Shown piece by piece: positions 22,462 through 35,217 of a DNA stretch of 64,000 nucleotides. The DNA lies in NCBI GenBank assembly GCA_025200525.1, contig CM045761.1, forward strand, positions 133,178,223 to 133,242,222, given 5' to 3'. Each line of letters opens with the position of its first letter. The first letter of the stretch is position 1. Position numbers and translations under genes: made by a program. Source of the DNA: Camellia lanceoleosa (taxonomy: Eukaryota; Streptophyta; Magnoliopsida; Ericales; Theaceae). The notes under the pieces were generated by a model. It saw only the letters and a list, made by a program, of their open reading frames with translations. It searched no databases and was not told where the DNA came from.

Positions 22462-23328
22462 GTAGTGAAATGGAGTTTGATTGTGTCGTAAGGTGAGTCT
22501 CATTGAGTAATAAGTAGTGTTTAATTGGATAGTAAGTCAAGTTTGATAAAGTAGCAAGTAAACAATTAACGAGTAATAAGTAGAATATCAACAGTAGTAA
22601 GTGAAATCTCATTAAGTAGTAAGTAAGGTTTAATTTAGTAGTAAGTAAAGTCTCATTGAGTGATAAGTGAACTGTAATAAAATAGCAAGTGGAAGCTCAT
22701 CAAGTAGTAAGTGAAACCAAAATTGAGTAAATAATGGAGTCAATTGAAATAATAAGTGAAAACTCATTAAATAATAAGTGAAACCAAAATTGAGTAGTAA
22801 GTAAAATGTAATGAAATAGTAAATGGAAAATCATTGAATAGTAAGTAAAGTCTAGTGAAATAGTAAGTGGAAACTCGTTGACTGGTAAGTAGAGTATAGT
22901 GAAATAGCAAGTGGAAATTCATTAAGTAATAAGTGAAACCAAAATTGAGTAGTAAGCGGAGTTTAGTGAAATATTTAGTGGAAACTTATTAAGGCACTAT
23001 TTGACATAAACTATAAGTGTACTTATTTAAATAAGTGCATTTATTTAGCTCACATCACATTTTTACTTTTCCACACATTTTTTGGTAAAAAGTTAAAAAG
23101 TATAGTTATTTAGATCACTTCAAACAACCTCTACTGAGTAAAAGCTCAATGAGTATTTTTCAACTTTTTTGGGATAATGATAAATCTGATAAAATAGTAA
23201 ATATAATCTAATTAAGTAGTAAGTGAGATTTAATGAAGTAGTAAATTAAGTTCAATTAAGTGGTGTCTTATTGAGTAGTAAGTCATGTTTGATTGAGTAA
23301 TAAATAGAGTTTGATTGAGTAGTAGTGA
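22462..23328. repeat. Degenerate ~22-24-bp minisatellite, right part
   Basis: Continuation of the array left of 16702, with AAGTGGAAACTCATTGAGTA-like units. It is interrupted at ~22990-23150 by a probable MITE resembling the Tourist-like family (GCACTATTTGACATAAAC and inverted GATCACTTCAAACAACC). More units follow the triplet tract at ~23655-23760. Confidence 0.75.
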
Positions 23329-23652
23329 TGATATGATGGTGAAGATGGTGGTAGTGGAAAAGTGATGGTGACAGTGGTAGTTGTGGCAGTGGCATGGTGG
23401 TGGTAGTAGTGGCATGGTAGCGTTGATGGTGGTGGTGTTGGCGGCGGTGGCGATGGTGGTGGTAGTAGTAGTGGTAGTAAAATTTTGGTGATATTTATGA
23501 AAGCGATGACAATGTTGATGAAAGTGATGGTAGTAGTGGTGGTGGCATAGTGGTAGTAATGGTAGTGGTGGTGGTAATAGCATGGTGGCGGTGGTGGTGG
23601 TAGCAATGGTAGTGGTGGTGATGATAGTAGTAATAGTAGTTGGGGAGTACGT
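23329..23652. repeat. GGT/GTA-rich trinucleotide tract
   Basis: An irregular (GGT)n/(AGT)n-type microsatellite about 320 bp long sits inside the minisatellite. Its - strand frames read as His/Thr-rich low complexity and are not genes. Confidence 0.85.
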
Positions 23653-24081
23653 CAACTTTGATTGAGTAGTTGTAGAGTCTTATTGATTAGTAAGTGAGAT
23701 TTAATTATGTAGTAAGTCAAGTCTAATTGAGTAATAAGTGAAATCTCAATAAATATGATAAATAAAATTATTTAGTAATTTTTATAAATTCAAATATTTT
23801 TAAAAATACCTAACATGTCCAAATAATTTATTTAATAATTTAATGTAGGAATAAGGAGATCTTTATTAAATAGTAAATTGTGTTTAATTGAATAATAATA
23901 GAATTATGTTATAAATATATTATTTTTATTTGATAAATAATAGCACATTGTTTAGGTAGACCCGCCACCATTTCCACCACCGCCCTTCCACCACACCACC
24001 ACACCACTCACCCCCCACCACCACCACCACCACCCCACCACCACCACCATTATAAAGCGTAAACGTTACCAAACACACCCG
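23653..24081. other. Minisatellite tail and (CCA)n tract; no gene
   Basis: Last minisatellite units to ~23760, then AT-rich sequence, then a CCACCA-type tract at 23961-24050. That tract is the complementary triplet of the tract 300-600 bp to the left. Confidence 0.7.
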
Positions 24082-24621
24082 TAGCGTTTGATAATGTTTA
24101 CGTTTTTCGTTTACATTTACAAAAATTTATAAACTGGTTTTTGTTTATTTTTATAAAACATAAATTACAAACGCGTTTGGTTTGAACAAAATGTTTTTAA
24201 AATTTTAAAAACATAAACTAAAAAATATGTTTGTTCAAGCTTAAAATATTTATATTTATTTTTTATTATTTATGACAATGAGATCATACACATTATAATT
24301 GAAAAAAAAATTTAATTAAAAAAATTAACTGAAAAAAATTAATTGAAAAAAATTAATTAAAAAAATATTTGAAAAAAAAATTAAGTGAAAAAAATTATTT
24401 GAAAAAAATTTAATTGAAAAAAAATATTCGTTAGTCAAATTTTTAAATTTTTGTTTAAAAACCAACGTAAACTCAGTTTTTGAGTTTACGTTTTTTTCTC
24501 AAATTGACAAACAGTGACAACCATTTATAAATCAAAAAAATTATCAAACAAGTTTTTATGACAGATTTTAAAATTTTTGTAAATATAAACTAAAAACAAA
24601 ATGATTACCAAATAAGCTCTA
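24082..24621. mobile_element. MITE with ~55-bp imperfect inverted ends
   Basis: The left end TAGCGTTTGATAATGTTTAC and the inverse right end (GATTACCAAATAAGCTCTA) pair imperfectly, sharing TTTACAAAAATTT further in. The interior holds GAAAAAAATTAATT-type low-complexity repeats (24300-24430). Confidence 0.65.
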
Positions 24622-25426
24622 ATGTTCGAATAAATTATGAGTAATAGTTTACGAGTATGTTATAAAATTACTTTCCTTAGTTTGATTTTTTTTTAAAGAT
24701 TTTTATAGTTTTATTCTAAATTTTAAAAATCTGTAAGTAATCATTTGGTCATTAGTTTATTCTTAAACAAACCAAATTAAATCATGCTCACCTTTAATAA
24801 AAATAAGTTTACTAATATGACTCTAATTACCATTTGTTGCGAGTTAATTTACTACTAAATACAATTAATTTTATAAGTTTGATATAATTATACTCATAAT
24901 CAATAATACAACAAGCTATAATCAAAGATTACAAAATTCATAACTATACATATAGTACATATCTAATATTAAATAAATAATATCATTATTTTATTCATGT
25001 AACTCACAAAATATTTCGAGAAATTAGCTAAATTTTGTTTAAATTAATAAATTTTAAAGAAAGTTCAATATAATTATGTTAAATTTTATGGTACTTAGTA
25101 TATTTTTTAAATTTTAAAAAAGATTAATCTAATTTTTTTATATATAAATAATTTAATGTGAAACATTATATAAATTGCCATAATGTTGAAAAATTATTTC
25201 TTAGTTCAATAGCGCCACGTAACTGTCAATCACAAATCACTATATTTTTGTTATTTTTTAACCACTCAATATAAAATTATAAATTCCACCTCCTTTACAA
25301 ATTACAAAATATTTAGGACATCGTGTAATCATGTTGCACAACCACCAAATAAGTTTTTTATACAACCTGTTAGATAAAAAAAAATAAATAAATAAATGAA
25401 GTCACATCACATCATCGGTAAAACCG
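24622..25426. other. Intergenic, no gene
   Basis: Very AT-rich. No ORF, RNA gene or clear repeat structure recognised. Confidence 0.4.
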
Positions 25427-25435
25427 GTGACATAC

Positions 25436-25912
25436 ACGGCCGGCCCTGGCATAAGACCAATAAGATTTGTGCTTTAGGTTTCATAATTTTGGCTTAAAAA
25501 AAAGGTTTTCAAATTCAATAAATTGTTATAGACTTAACCTTTTTTTTTTTTTTTTTTTAGGATCAATTTAAAGGACCCAAAATGTTTTATTAGACCCATG
25601 TTTGATTTAGTCCATATTTATGTGGTTTGGCCCATATTTATTAAAATAAAAATATATAAAAAATAGAAAAAAAATAAATAAAGTGTTTGGGCCTAACTCA
25701 AACCATGCATATAATATAAATCATTATTCACTTAATATATGAAAGTAAATTTTAATTTATAATTTTAATAATTATATGTGCAAATATACTTAAATAAAAA
25801 ATTTGTAAATACTTATCATTTTAATCATAAATTTTTTATTAAAAAAAATATATTAAAGGGGATTCATTTTCATAATTCATTTTAAGCCTCACAAATTTCA
25901 TAGCCGGTCCGG
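25436..25912. mobile_element. Mutator-like non-autonomous element, copy 1
   Basis: Ends are ACGGCCGGCCCTGG and TAGCCGGTCCGG. Flanks GTGACATAC (25427-25435) and GTGAGATAC (25913-25921) are a 9-bp duplication with one mismatch, the size typical of Mutator-like elements. The same family occurs at 35218. Confidence 0.75.
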
Positions 25913-25921
25913 GTGAGATAC

Positions 25922-26418
25922 TCCTTTTTTATTAGAATACCACTTTTTGGTATCATACAAGGAAACTTCTTTCATGTACGGTAGTACAACCCGTGGAAAT
26001 ATCGCAAGATGTCACCTAATTTTCATTTTTCAAAAGTTCATAGCAACACCATAATTTTTCTTTAAAATATTTAATTTTAATTAGCAATTACTCTAAAATA
26101 AAATCAACAAATCAGAAACCACCACATGTCATCCCCCCCCCCCCCACCAGACCCAAATATCAGTATATAAAAATACTTGAGACCACTAATTAGTAGTGAC
26201 ACTAATGATGTAGTAATAGGCCTTACCCACTATCACAGTGTTACTGTGCTTTTTTTTTTTTTTTTTTTTTAATTTTTCACCTCATTAGTGATAATTTAGT
26301 AATACCAAATTAGTGATACCAATCACTACTGTACTAGTATATATAGGGTACATAGACAAGCAAATTTACATACCTTGGTTAGGCATCTTTCTTGTTTAGT
26401 GCTAATAATAAAGTAGTA
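25922..26418 (+). promoter_or_regulatory. Promoter and 5' leader region of aspartyl protease 1
   Basis: TAGTATATATAGGG (~26336-26348) is a TATA box about 70 bp upstream of the ATG. Upstream lie a C-run (~26131-26145), a T-run (~26251-26270) and partly inverted ATTAGTGATA motifs that may be MITE remains. Transcription start not determined. Confidence 0.5.
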
Positions 26419-29400
26419 ATGAAAGGCTCAAAATTGTTTGTTTTGGTAATTTTTTCTGCAACTTTTCAGTACTGCGCTTCAGATGCTATTACTACTACTA
26501 CTAGTACTCCACCTCTGCACAAGAAGAAGAAAACTGAAGCAATATCTCCCAACCCTTTTGGCTCCTCTACACTCTTCCCTGTTAAAGGAAGTATACAGGA
26601 GGGGTATGCTCTCTCTCTCTCTCTCTCTCTCACCCACACACAGAATATGTGAAAATGTAGTTTTATTACTACAGGTAGAGGAATAATAGTATATGAATTA
26701 ATTAATGTATTAATTAGTATACTAAGAGCTGATATGACATAATTTTAAAAGTTTTGAGTATTTGTAATTTATATAATAGATAGAATCAGTAATAATAACA
26801 TAATACTAATTAGTATATTAATATTTATATTAATTAATGTATGTAGCACCACTGCGGGTGAAGAGCATTATTTCTCTTTCCAATAGTGGCCCAATATTTT
26901 TGAGGATTTAAACGTTAAAATGAACCCTTATTATCTAACTTAAATTTTTAAAAGTTGATGTCGTCTTTCTCATTCAACCAAGAGACATAATTTTGAGAAA
27001 GTTGGGTGACAGTAGAAAGATCACCATACTAGTCCAGATTTATTATTATTATTAATTTTCAAGTGAGGTTGTTGGACTATCAAATTTATTTCGTGGTCCG
27101 TAGAAAATTTAATTTTTAAATAATTTTTCACATTTTTTTTGCGTGGCTTGAATGGTAATCATCATCCAACTTCATTTTTTTTATTCTTATTTTTATTTTG
27201 GGTAAATTATATTAATTTTCATTAGATTTATAATAATTGCACAAATTATAAATTTTTGAAATGACAGAAACGTCCGTAAGAGAGCTAACCAAAACTAGTA
27301 TTTTATATTTTTAACTCTGTATTTTTTTAATTTTTTTTAAGAAAAACTACCCCCACAAAAAAAAAAAAAAAAAGAAAGAAAAGAGTTTAACTCTTGTAAC
27401 AAAATAAGTCTAGAATTTTTAATTTTATTAATTTAAATTCTGAACTTTTGATTTATTTTCAATTTGAGTTATTTGTCAATTTTTATTATGTAAAATTGAC
27501 AAAAAAAATATTTTTGTCATTAAACTCAATGAAATTGAATCTTTTAGACATTTTATATATATCTATATTGAGTTTAATGATTAAAATACTATTTTTTCTT
27601 TGGTTTTAATTAATGAAAATATACAAATAGTTTAGATTAAAAAAAAATTAAAAAATTAATATTTAAATTAAAATAATTTTTCACATATTAATAATTTTAT
27701 TAAAAATAGAAATGATTACATGTGACTGTCGTGAAAAAAGGTAATAATATATTCGGATGTTTTCAATAGGATTGTTATTAAGATTTTAAGTAGATATAAT
27801 ATTATTTTTTAAATTAATAAAATTAAAATTTTGGCTCCGTTTGGCAAGAGTTTTTTTTAACTATTTTAGCCACAAAAGATAAAATAAATTATTTTAACGA
27901 TAACAAACAAAATAGCACATTCAATCCATAATCATTACTCTTCTCTCAACAAAAAAGTCAAAAAGTCTTTTTCAAACCAAGATTTTTAGTCCGGACTAAA
28001 ATATTCAAAAAAGTCAAAAAACTAACCCATTTTTCAAACGGAGGCTTTATTTTATTATAAGAATGAGGTTTTTTTTCTATTCCAAAAATCCTTCTTTCAA
28101 CAAACATTCGATGGACCTACTGCGAACGAGAGGGTTGATGGCGGCGGCGCTAGTTCTTTCCGTCACGTCGTCAACGGTTCGCATCGCCATCTACTGCGAT
28201 ATTCTATGGCTCCGTTTTTTTTAAACGAAACGGATGGTTATTTTTTTTATTTTTTATTTTTTGTAAAAACGGAAGATAAAAAATAAAATGAAAGAAAAAT
28301 AAATAAATAAATATTTTTTTATGCATTTGAATAGATGAAAAAAAAAAAATTTAAATGAACAAATGAAATAAAATTTGTCAAGATTTATAAGAAAATAATT
28401 GAATAAAATTTTTGTATATTTTGCTAGAAATTATTAACTTATCAATCTAATTTGAGTTGTATAGAAAATTTTCATTACTTTCTAAAGCTTTTTATCTAAA
28501 TAAACATATAAAAATTTATTTATTTTGTTTGTTTCACTTTCTTTCGGGCATATTTGTTTGGCCTCTTAGATGGTGAGATTAAATTAATAATCTCGTGAGT
28601 CTTCAAATCCATATTTGTTTGTGCCACATGCTAAGAGGTTACCAATTTTACTTAGGGGTATAAGATTAGGAAAGGGTGAGATTGCTCATCCAGTCCACTT
28701 GAATTGAAGTAAAATGTCTATTTTGAGAAATAAAATCTAATCCAATAAAATCTAATTTTTACATAATAATTTTTTTTTACGTAATTTCAGAAGGCCTTGT
28801 TTGGGAAGACTAAGGCTTGGTTTGGCATCATCTAAATAAGTCAAAAAGTCAAAAACTCACTATCTTATTTAAGTCACATCATCCTATTTAAATCACATCA
28901 CCTCTCTAACACATCACATCAAACCCAATCCAAACCCAACCCAAACCCACCAATAAGTCAAAAAGTGCACTTTTTTAGTATATGCCAAACCAACCCTAAA
29001 TAAGTGCACTTTTTGTCTTTTTTGACTAAAAAAGTGAAGTTAAAAATATGGATGTTTGGGTTAACTTTTTGACTTTTTATGAAAAAATGTGTAATAAAAA
29101 ATTGTAAAAATTGGTTTTTAGAGGAAAATTTGAATTGGGAGTTGTGCAGCCGTAATTGTTGACTTTTGGTGAATAGTGTTAACTTTTTAACTTTTTGAGT
29201 AACTTTTTAGCTTTTTAGATTATTTGGGATATCCCAAACTTAGCCCAAACAACTAATAACACCACATTATTCCTCACTTCATCTTACATCTCTAATTTAA
29301 TATTATCACATTATTAATTTTCTCACTCAATTTTATTATATTCATAATCTCATTCAACCTAATCCGATAAAGAAACGAACGGCAAACAAAACGGAGCCTG

Positions 29401-32400
29401 TATTACCAATCTAACCAAATTGAGGCTATGTGATTTTAGGGCGATGTAGTTTAACGGCAAACAAAACGGAGCCTGTATTACCTATCTAACCCTCTTCCTC
29501 TGACGCTGAAAGGCCTCAATGTAGTTTAACGCACACACAGTGTTCGACGAAATGCCCCAATCTCATTTCTCTATGATATTTGTTTATTTTTGGGTCATAA
29601 GTTGCACTAGGCATGCATGGTGTTCTAGAGGGGCAGTGGTAATGGGGTGGGGCTTGTGGCGGTAGTGATGGGTCTTGTTGCAGGGTTGAGAGTGGCGTGA
29701 GTGGCAATGGCGTTTTTGCGATCTTCGATAGCTCTGGTAGAGGTGTGGCTTGGCTTGTATGTGATTTTGTCCCAACAGTTCAGTAACCCATGGTCAACGA
29801 TCGCAATATAGTGGGCAAGTGTTGTCACTAATACAATCTAATGGCAAACTATTTGGGTGCATGTTGTCCATATGTTTGTGTGATGTAGTTCTGACTTTGT
29901 TTTGGTTTTCCTGCCCTAGGGCATCTCCAATCCTTCACTAAATCGTTCATTAAATTTAAATTTGATGAAAATTTTGGCCAAAATAAGGTCCAATTCTTTC
30001 ATCAAATCAAGGGAATAGCAAATTTTTCATCAAATCAAGGATGAACCAAATCTTTTATCAGATTTCCAACAAACCTTTTTTCTACCTAAATTTGATGAAA
30101 TTGTTAAAAGATATAGAATTGGAGTTGAGTTTTTGTTTCACCAAAATTAATGAAAAGTGAAATTTGGGATGAGAAAGTAATTTTTTTGAAAGATTTTGAT
30201 CAAAATTTGATAAAAGGATTGGAGTAACTCATAACAAATCAATTTTTACTCAAATTTGGAATCAAATAGGAGATGGTCAACAGTCAACTAACTCAAGGGT
30301 GAAATTGAAATCCAAAAGTGAACCTGGAGAGATGTTCTCTAATGTTCCTTTTTATTTTGCTTTTGCTTTTATCTTGAAATTGTTGATCTAGTGTTGACAC
30401 TGCTCTTGATAATAGAAGGGGAAATTACTTGCAGGTGGTATTTGCCAAAATTATTACATGTGTGTGGAAAAGTTTATAATATTTTCATAATTTTAATTAT
30501 TAACATTGATAAAGTTTATCATTAATTTGTAATTATTTTTCAATAAAATCCCTGGAATCAAGTAAAAATAAAATTTCTTCTTCTGCCAGTTAATCAGATA
30601 TTCAGTGTCTGTCTTCTTTCATTATATATGCAGGTACTATTATACAAACCTGAGAATAGGAAAGTCACACAAGTCCTACTCTGTTGATAGTGATACTGGC
30701 AGTGAACTCACTTGGATCATATGTGATGCATATCCACCACCAACTCTAAAATCTCGAAAGGTAGATTTTCACATTCCAAACAAGTTCTAAAATTAATTTC
30801 CACACATATAAATATACTCTCTCTTATATCTGTGCATGTGTGTGTGTGTGTGTGTAGGGCCAATCTCACCATGATCCATACAAGCTGTCCAGGGTAGTAA
30901 TATCATGTGACGACCCTCTCTGTAATTATGTTAAACATCCTCGAGATGACCCATGCAGATTATTATCTAATGATAATCCATGTCCCTACCGGATTGAATA
31001 TGGCGATGGTAGTTCTTCTACTGGCACCCTCGTCAAAGACTACTTCCATATCCTCTTCACCAATGGCTCTATCCTTAGATCCTCCCTCGTCTTTGGGTGG
31101 GTTACTTTTCCTATAATGATATTTGGTTCAAAAGTTGGACTGAACACGATAGATAGATGTGTCGTGTTGTAATTGGTTGGACCGGTCTAAGTGGCCCATG
31201 GCACCAACCAATCAGTCCAATTTTTGGATCAAATAGTATTAGCACCGCTCTAGTAAAAAGTTGTACTATACTTTGGACATTGAATTGAAATTAATTCTGA
31301 TATTAGGAGAAGAAAAAAAAAAGAACTTGAGGACAATTTCCTGAAATGTGTTTGCCACCTAGGTGTTTTGGATCATACCATTTTCTTCAAATTGTAGTTT
31401 TTGTTCTCAAAAGGCATGGGAGAGATTGAGTTTGACTTGTAGTATTAGTTTTGTTTGGAGATTTTGTGAAATTTCATTATACCTCTTGAAAAGTAGTAGT
31501 TGAGTTTTTGAATTGCAAATACTCACAAGAGCATGTTTCTTGATCCTCCTCTCAGGTGTGGAACATATCACCCTCCAGAATCTGATCCAAATAAAGAGCT
31601 TTTCGGAGATGGAGTCCTTGGCCTTGCCAATGGTAAATTGAGCATTGTGTGGCAGCTACGTGAAAAGGGTCTGATGCTAAACAAAATTGGCCATTGTTTC
31701 AACTCCAAAAAAGATCAACAAGGATACCTTTTCTTTGGAGACTATCTTGACCCTTCTTCTTCTTCAAGTATTGAGTGGACACCAATGGTTACCCTATCAA
31801 AGTATAGTCCGAAATTTTATTTTACTTTATTTTATTTTTTTTTAATCTTATATTATCACATGGGCATAACTATTCCTCTCACGAGTCATTTCTTGTTGCT
31901 CGCGGACTCTTTGTTCTGATTTTATTTCAGGGATAACAACCACTACTCGCCGGGGAGTGCAGATCTCCTTTTTGATAACAAGCCTACTTCTGTGAAGAAC
32001 CTTGACATAGTTTTCGACAGTGGGGCTACCTATGTCGTCTTAACTAGCCAAGCTTACCAAGCTGCTCTTGAAATTGTGAGATTTTTACAAAGAATATTAT
32101 TATGTCTTCATTTTATACCCTAGTAGTCTATTTGAACCCAAAAAAAAAGTGTTGCGTGAACAAAAAAATCAATGTGTTGTCCAAATTCATGCTGCACATT
32201 GATTTTTCTATGCATTTTCCTATATTTTTTTTGCTTTTGATGTACAAGTAGCGTTGTTCTGCGAACACAAAAGGTAACTAGTGTTTAATGTTTTCAGGTA
32301 CAAAGGAATCTAGACAGAACACCCCTGGTGCCAGTTGTGGATGCTTTTCTTGAAAAATGTTGGGGATGGGGAAAGCGGATCAAATCTATTAGTGAAGTCA

Positions 32401-34426
32401 AGAAATACTTCAAGAGCATGGCACTGAACTTCACAAATGCCAGGAATTTTGTGCAATTCCAATTGCCAACTCAATCTTACCTTATCATCTCAGTGAGCAG
32501 CTCTTCCAACCTTGACTTCTTTGTCTTGCAATTTGTGTTAGGAAAAAATTACCGTGCGCACCAAAATTATCGACACATGCTGTAGTTGCGAACAAAATTT
32601 CGCAATAACAGATGCTAATAAAATGTGATGTCAGTAATTTCAGTATACTTTTTTTTTTTTCTTCTTCTTCTTGAGCTCGTAGTATTGCTGATTTGTTAAA
32701 ATGAGAAAGCAAATTTTGTAATGAATAATGATATATGCTCATAGCTGTTGGTTTTCAGCCTTCAGGGAATGTCTGCTTTGGGATTTCGTATGACTCCGAG
32801 TCAGCTGGTCAGAACATAATTGCGGGTAAGAATTGCTAAAATTTAAAATATATATATATATGATGAAAGTCCTCCTTCATAAAATCCACCTTGTTTGGTG
32901 TATATTTTTTGAAAAACACAACTTATTTGGTTATTTATTTATTTTTTTTAAACTCATTGTTTAGGAAGTACTAAAAACTTGTTTACATATTGTTTTAAAT
33001 TTATTTTTGTACAAAAATGAAAAGGGAAAATTACAAATAAAATCACATAGTTTGACTCTTATAACAAAATAAACTAAGATTTTAATTTTATTAATTTAAA
33101 TCTTGAACTTTTGATTTGTTTTTAATCTGAATCATTTGCCTATTTTCATTAAGTTTTAATCGATGAAAAAATAGATATTTTAGTCATTAAACTAATAAAA
33201 ATAGGTATATTAGATATTTTATACGTACATTGAATATAATGATTAATATTATTTTTTTTGTCAATTTTAATTAACGAAAATATGCAAATCGTTTAAATTG
33301 AAAACAAATTAAAAGATTAGAGTTTAAATTGACAAAATTAAAAACTCAATGTTTATTTTTTATCAAACTTATATTAATAAATTATTTTTGTTTCCAATAA
33401 TTTATTTATGGGGAAATTACAAAAACAAACTCCACTATTTGAGCCTTATATCAAAATGAACCTTCAATTTTTAATTTCGTCAATTTAAACCTTGATATTT
33501 TGATTTATTTTCAATTTAAATTATTTTTCTATTTTCATTAAGTAAAATTAATGAAAAATGGTATTTTGGACATTATATTCAATGTAGGTGTATGGAAAAT
33601 ATCCATTTCCTTTGAATTTAATTATTAAAATATAATTTCTCCATCAATTGTATTTTAACAAAAATAGACAAGTAGTTTAGATTGAAAACAAATCAAAAGA
33701 TTATGATTTAAATCAACAAAATTAAAAACTTGAAATTTATTTTGTTATAAGACCCAAATCTTATTTTTTATTTATTTATTTATTTATTTTGTAATTTTCC
33801 CTTTATTTATTACCTGTTTCTAGGAACAAGAATCGATACCAAACATAAAGTAATTCCTTTTTCTTTTATACTACTAATGATTTGACATATTAAAACTCAA
33901 ATACGAGATAAATATGTAGAACACCATTTGTATTACATTTGTGTCACATTTTATGAAAATCTTCTCTGCCCATGGCACAGCTATATAACACTTTCCATTC
34001 ACAGACATTGCATTTCAAGATAAATTGGTGGTTTACGACAATGAGAGAAAGCTGATTGGATGGGCTTCTTCAAAATGCATTTATCCCCCCAGGTATTGAC
34101 CTGTTTTCTTCTATGTTTGGTTTAAAGTTAGAATAGAATGGAACTGTTATTTTTTAACCTCCTTATAGAATAGTGAATGATATATCTACGAACAATGAAT
34201 TTTTTTTTAATTTTTTTTTACTGAACCAAACGTGATAATAGATATTATGATAAAATAATCATTCCATTTCACCTTTGTTAACACTTTTTTTTTTTTTTCT
34301 TTTTCAAGTGACTTATATTAATGCATCCTTAATTACCTGAACTAATGTTTGTTCATGCTTGCTAACAGGGTTGAAGTTGATCATGATCAAGAAAGCAATG
34401 GTTTGTCTTCCCTTGAAGATGCTTAA
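26419..34426 (+). CDS. Nucellin-like A1 aspartyl protease 1 (9 exons)
   Basis: A pepsin-type peptidase of the plant nucellin-like group that cleaves peptide bonds with two aspartates; secretory-pathway location is inferred. Exons: 26419-26603, 30634-30760, 30858-31096, 31556-31801, 31931-32075, 32298-32492, 32759-32825, 34005-34092, 34369-34426. They total 1350 nt (449 codons plus stop), all with GT-AG introns in phase. Residues 1-24 form a hydrophobic signal-like N-terminus (KLFVLVIFSATF). The catalytic motifs are DTGS (Asp82) and DSGAT (Asp295). Family landmarks GVLGLANGK, NKIGHCF and VVYDNERKLIGW are present. The cysteines usual after WxxCDA are missing (CDAYPPPT). Intron 1 is 4.0 kb and full of MITEs. 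If the last intron is retained, the protein ends two codons into it (RY, then TGA). The start is the ATG before the hydrophobic segment. It is the paralogue of the gene at 52181. Confidence 0.9.
27340..27700. mobile_element. Foldback MITE in intron 1 (family shared with intron 7)
   Basis: GTAACAAAATAAGTCTAGA and GAACTTTTGATTTATTTTCA on the left pair with an inverted copy around ATAGTTTAGATTAAAAA on the right. The same sequence family occurs twice at 33010-33803. Confidence 0.6.
27828..28050. repeat. Dispersed MITE-like repeat, 'GTTTGGC' family
   Basis: It begins GGCTCCGTTTGGCAAGAG and ends near TTTTCAAACGGAGGCT, an inverted end. Related sequences lie at 37880-38075 and 49855-50100, sharing AAAAGATAAAATAA and CAATCATTTT-type motifs. 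Confidence 0.6.
28105..28215 (+). other. GC-rich islet with a short ORF, possible gene fragment
   Basis: Inside the AT-rich intron 1, about 100 bp are GC-rich and open from ATG at 28111 (MDLLRTRGLMAAALVLSVTS) for 36 codons, ending in TAA. The start looks like the hydrophobic N-terminus of a secreted protein. I do not recognise the source. It lies between repeat ends and may be sequence carried in by a transposon. Confidence 0.3.
28814..28996. mobile_element. Tourist-like MITE, copy 2 (TSD TAA)
   Basis: Ends GGCTTGGTTTGGCAT and ATGCCAAACCAACCC are inverted repeats with TAA on each side (28811-28813 and 28997-28999). It lies in intron 1 of protease 1. Confidence 0.8.
29381..29492. repeat. Short direct duplication in intron 1
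   Basis: GGCAAACAAAACGGAGCCTG and the following TATTACC recur 74 bp apart with one nearby difference. Confidence 0.75.
29926..30225. mobile_element. MITE in intron 1 with CTCCAATCC ends
   Basis: Left GGCATCTCCAATCCTTCAC and right AAAGGATTGGAGTAACTC are inverted. Length ~300 bp, no ORF. It lies ~400 bp before the exon 2 acceptor. Confidence 0.7.
33010..33803. mobile_element. Two adjacent foldback MITEs in intron 7 of protease 1
   Basis: Copy A is ~33010-33400 and copy B ~33414-33803. Copy B has clear ends GGGGAAATTACAAA and TTTTGTAATTTTCCC. Both show the arm motif TTGATTTATTTTCAAT and its inverse ATTGAAAACAAATCAAAAG. They are head-to-tail copies of the family also seen in intron 1. Confidence 0.7.
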
Positions 34427-35208
34427 GGCCATTATGAAGATAATAAAAAGGCATATATATAGTAGAAGGTGAGGAGTCAAGTTCCAAGATTAGATTTGTT
34501 CTTAGGTTGAGTTTTGCTGATTTAATGTATGGATTACAAGGTGTAGTTTGGGGGTAGTTTTTCTTGGCTTTTGTTTGTGGATGCTTGCTTTTGTTGGTAG
34601 CTTGCCAAGTGTGATGTTGCTTGTGTCTGTGTGTTGGGGGTGAGGGGTGTTTTTGGAAGAAACTTGGAATTTGCTTTGTGTATGTGCCAAATATGCTGCG
34701 TAGCTATGAAGTTTTTTTCCTTAATCCTCCTTATCTCGATGTATTTCATCATTTCAAGTTAATGAAGTTTTTATTTGTCGATGAATCTACTTATATCTAA
34801 ATTATATATAAAGTGAATATACTTTATGATGTTCTCAAACCTTGGCTTCTTATGCTATCAAGTGTTCATGTTTCTATTTTTTTATTAAAAAAATAAAAAT
34901 TAAAATTAATTAGATTGGGAAGTGGGAATCAAACCTTAGAAAATTGAGTTGAATGAAGAAATTTTTACCACTTGAAGCGACACACATTATATATTAAGTA
35001 TTTTGTTTTATCTATACTTATTTGAATTATATACATATCACGTGTGTCACCTGCTAGTATTAGAAGATGTGCACATCTAAATAAGTGTGCTTGAAATTTA
35101 TAGTTTCAAATTGACAGTTACAATTTACAAATGATTATGTTTTGAATTCAACAGTTACAAAGGAAATGTAATTTAGAAATAAATTAAGTATCAACAAAAT
35201 GGTTCATA
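34427..35208 (+). other. 3' UTR of protease 1 and flanking sequence
   Basis: GATAATAAAAAGG (~34438-34450) could act as an early polyadenylation signal. GT-rich sequence typical of plant 3' UTRs runs to ~34760. Beyond that is AT-rich intergenic sequence without a gene. Confidence 0.4.
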
Positions 35209-35217
35209 CCAAGAATC

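Noticed and set aside
23230..23655. 141-codon His/Thr-rich - strand frame
   Set aside because: Translation of a triplet repeat.
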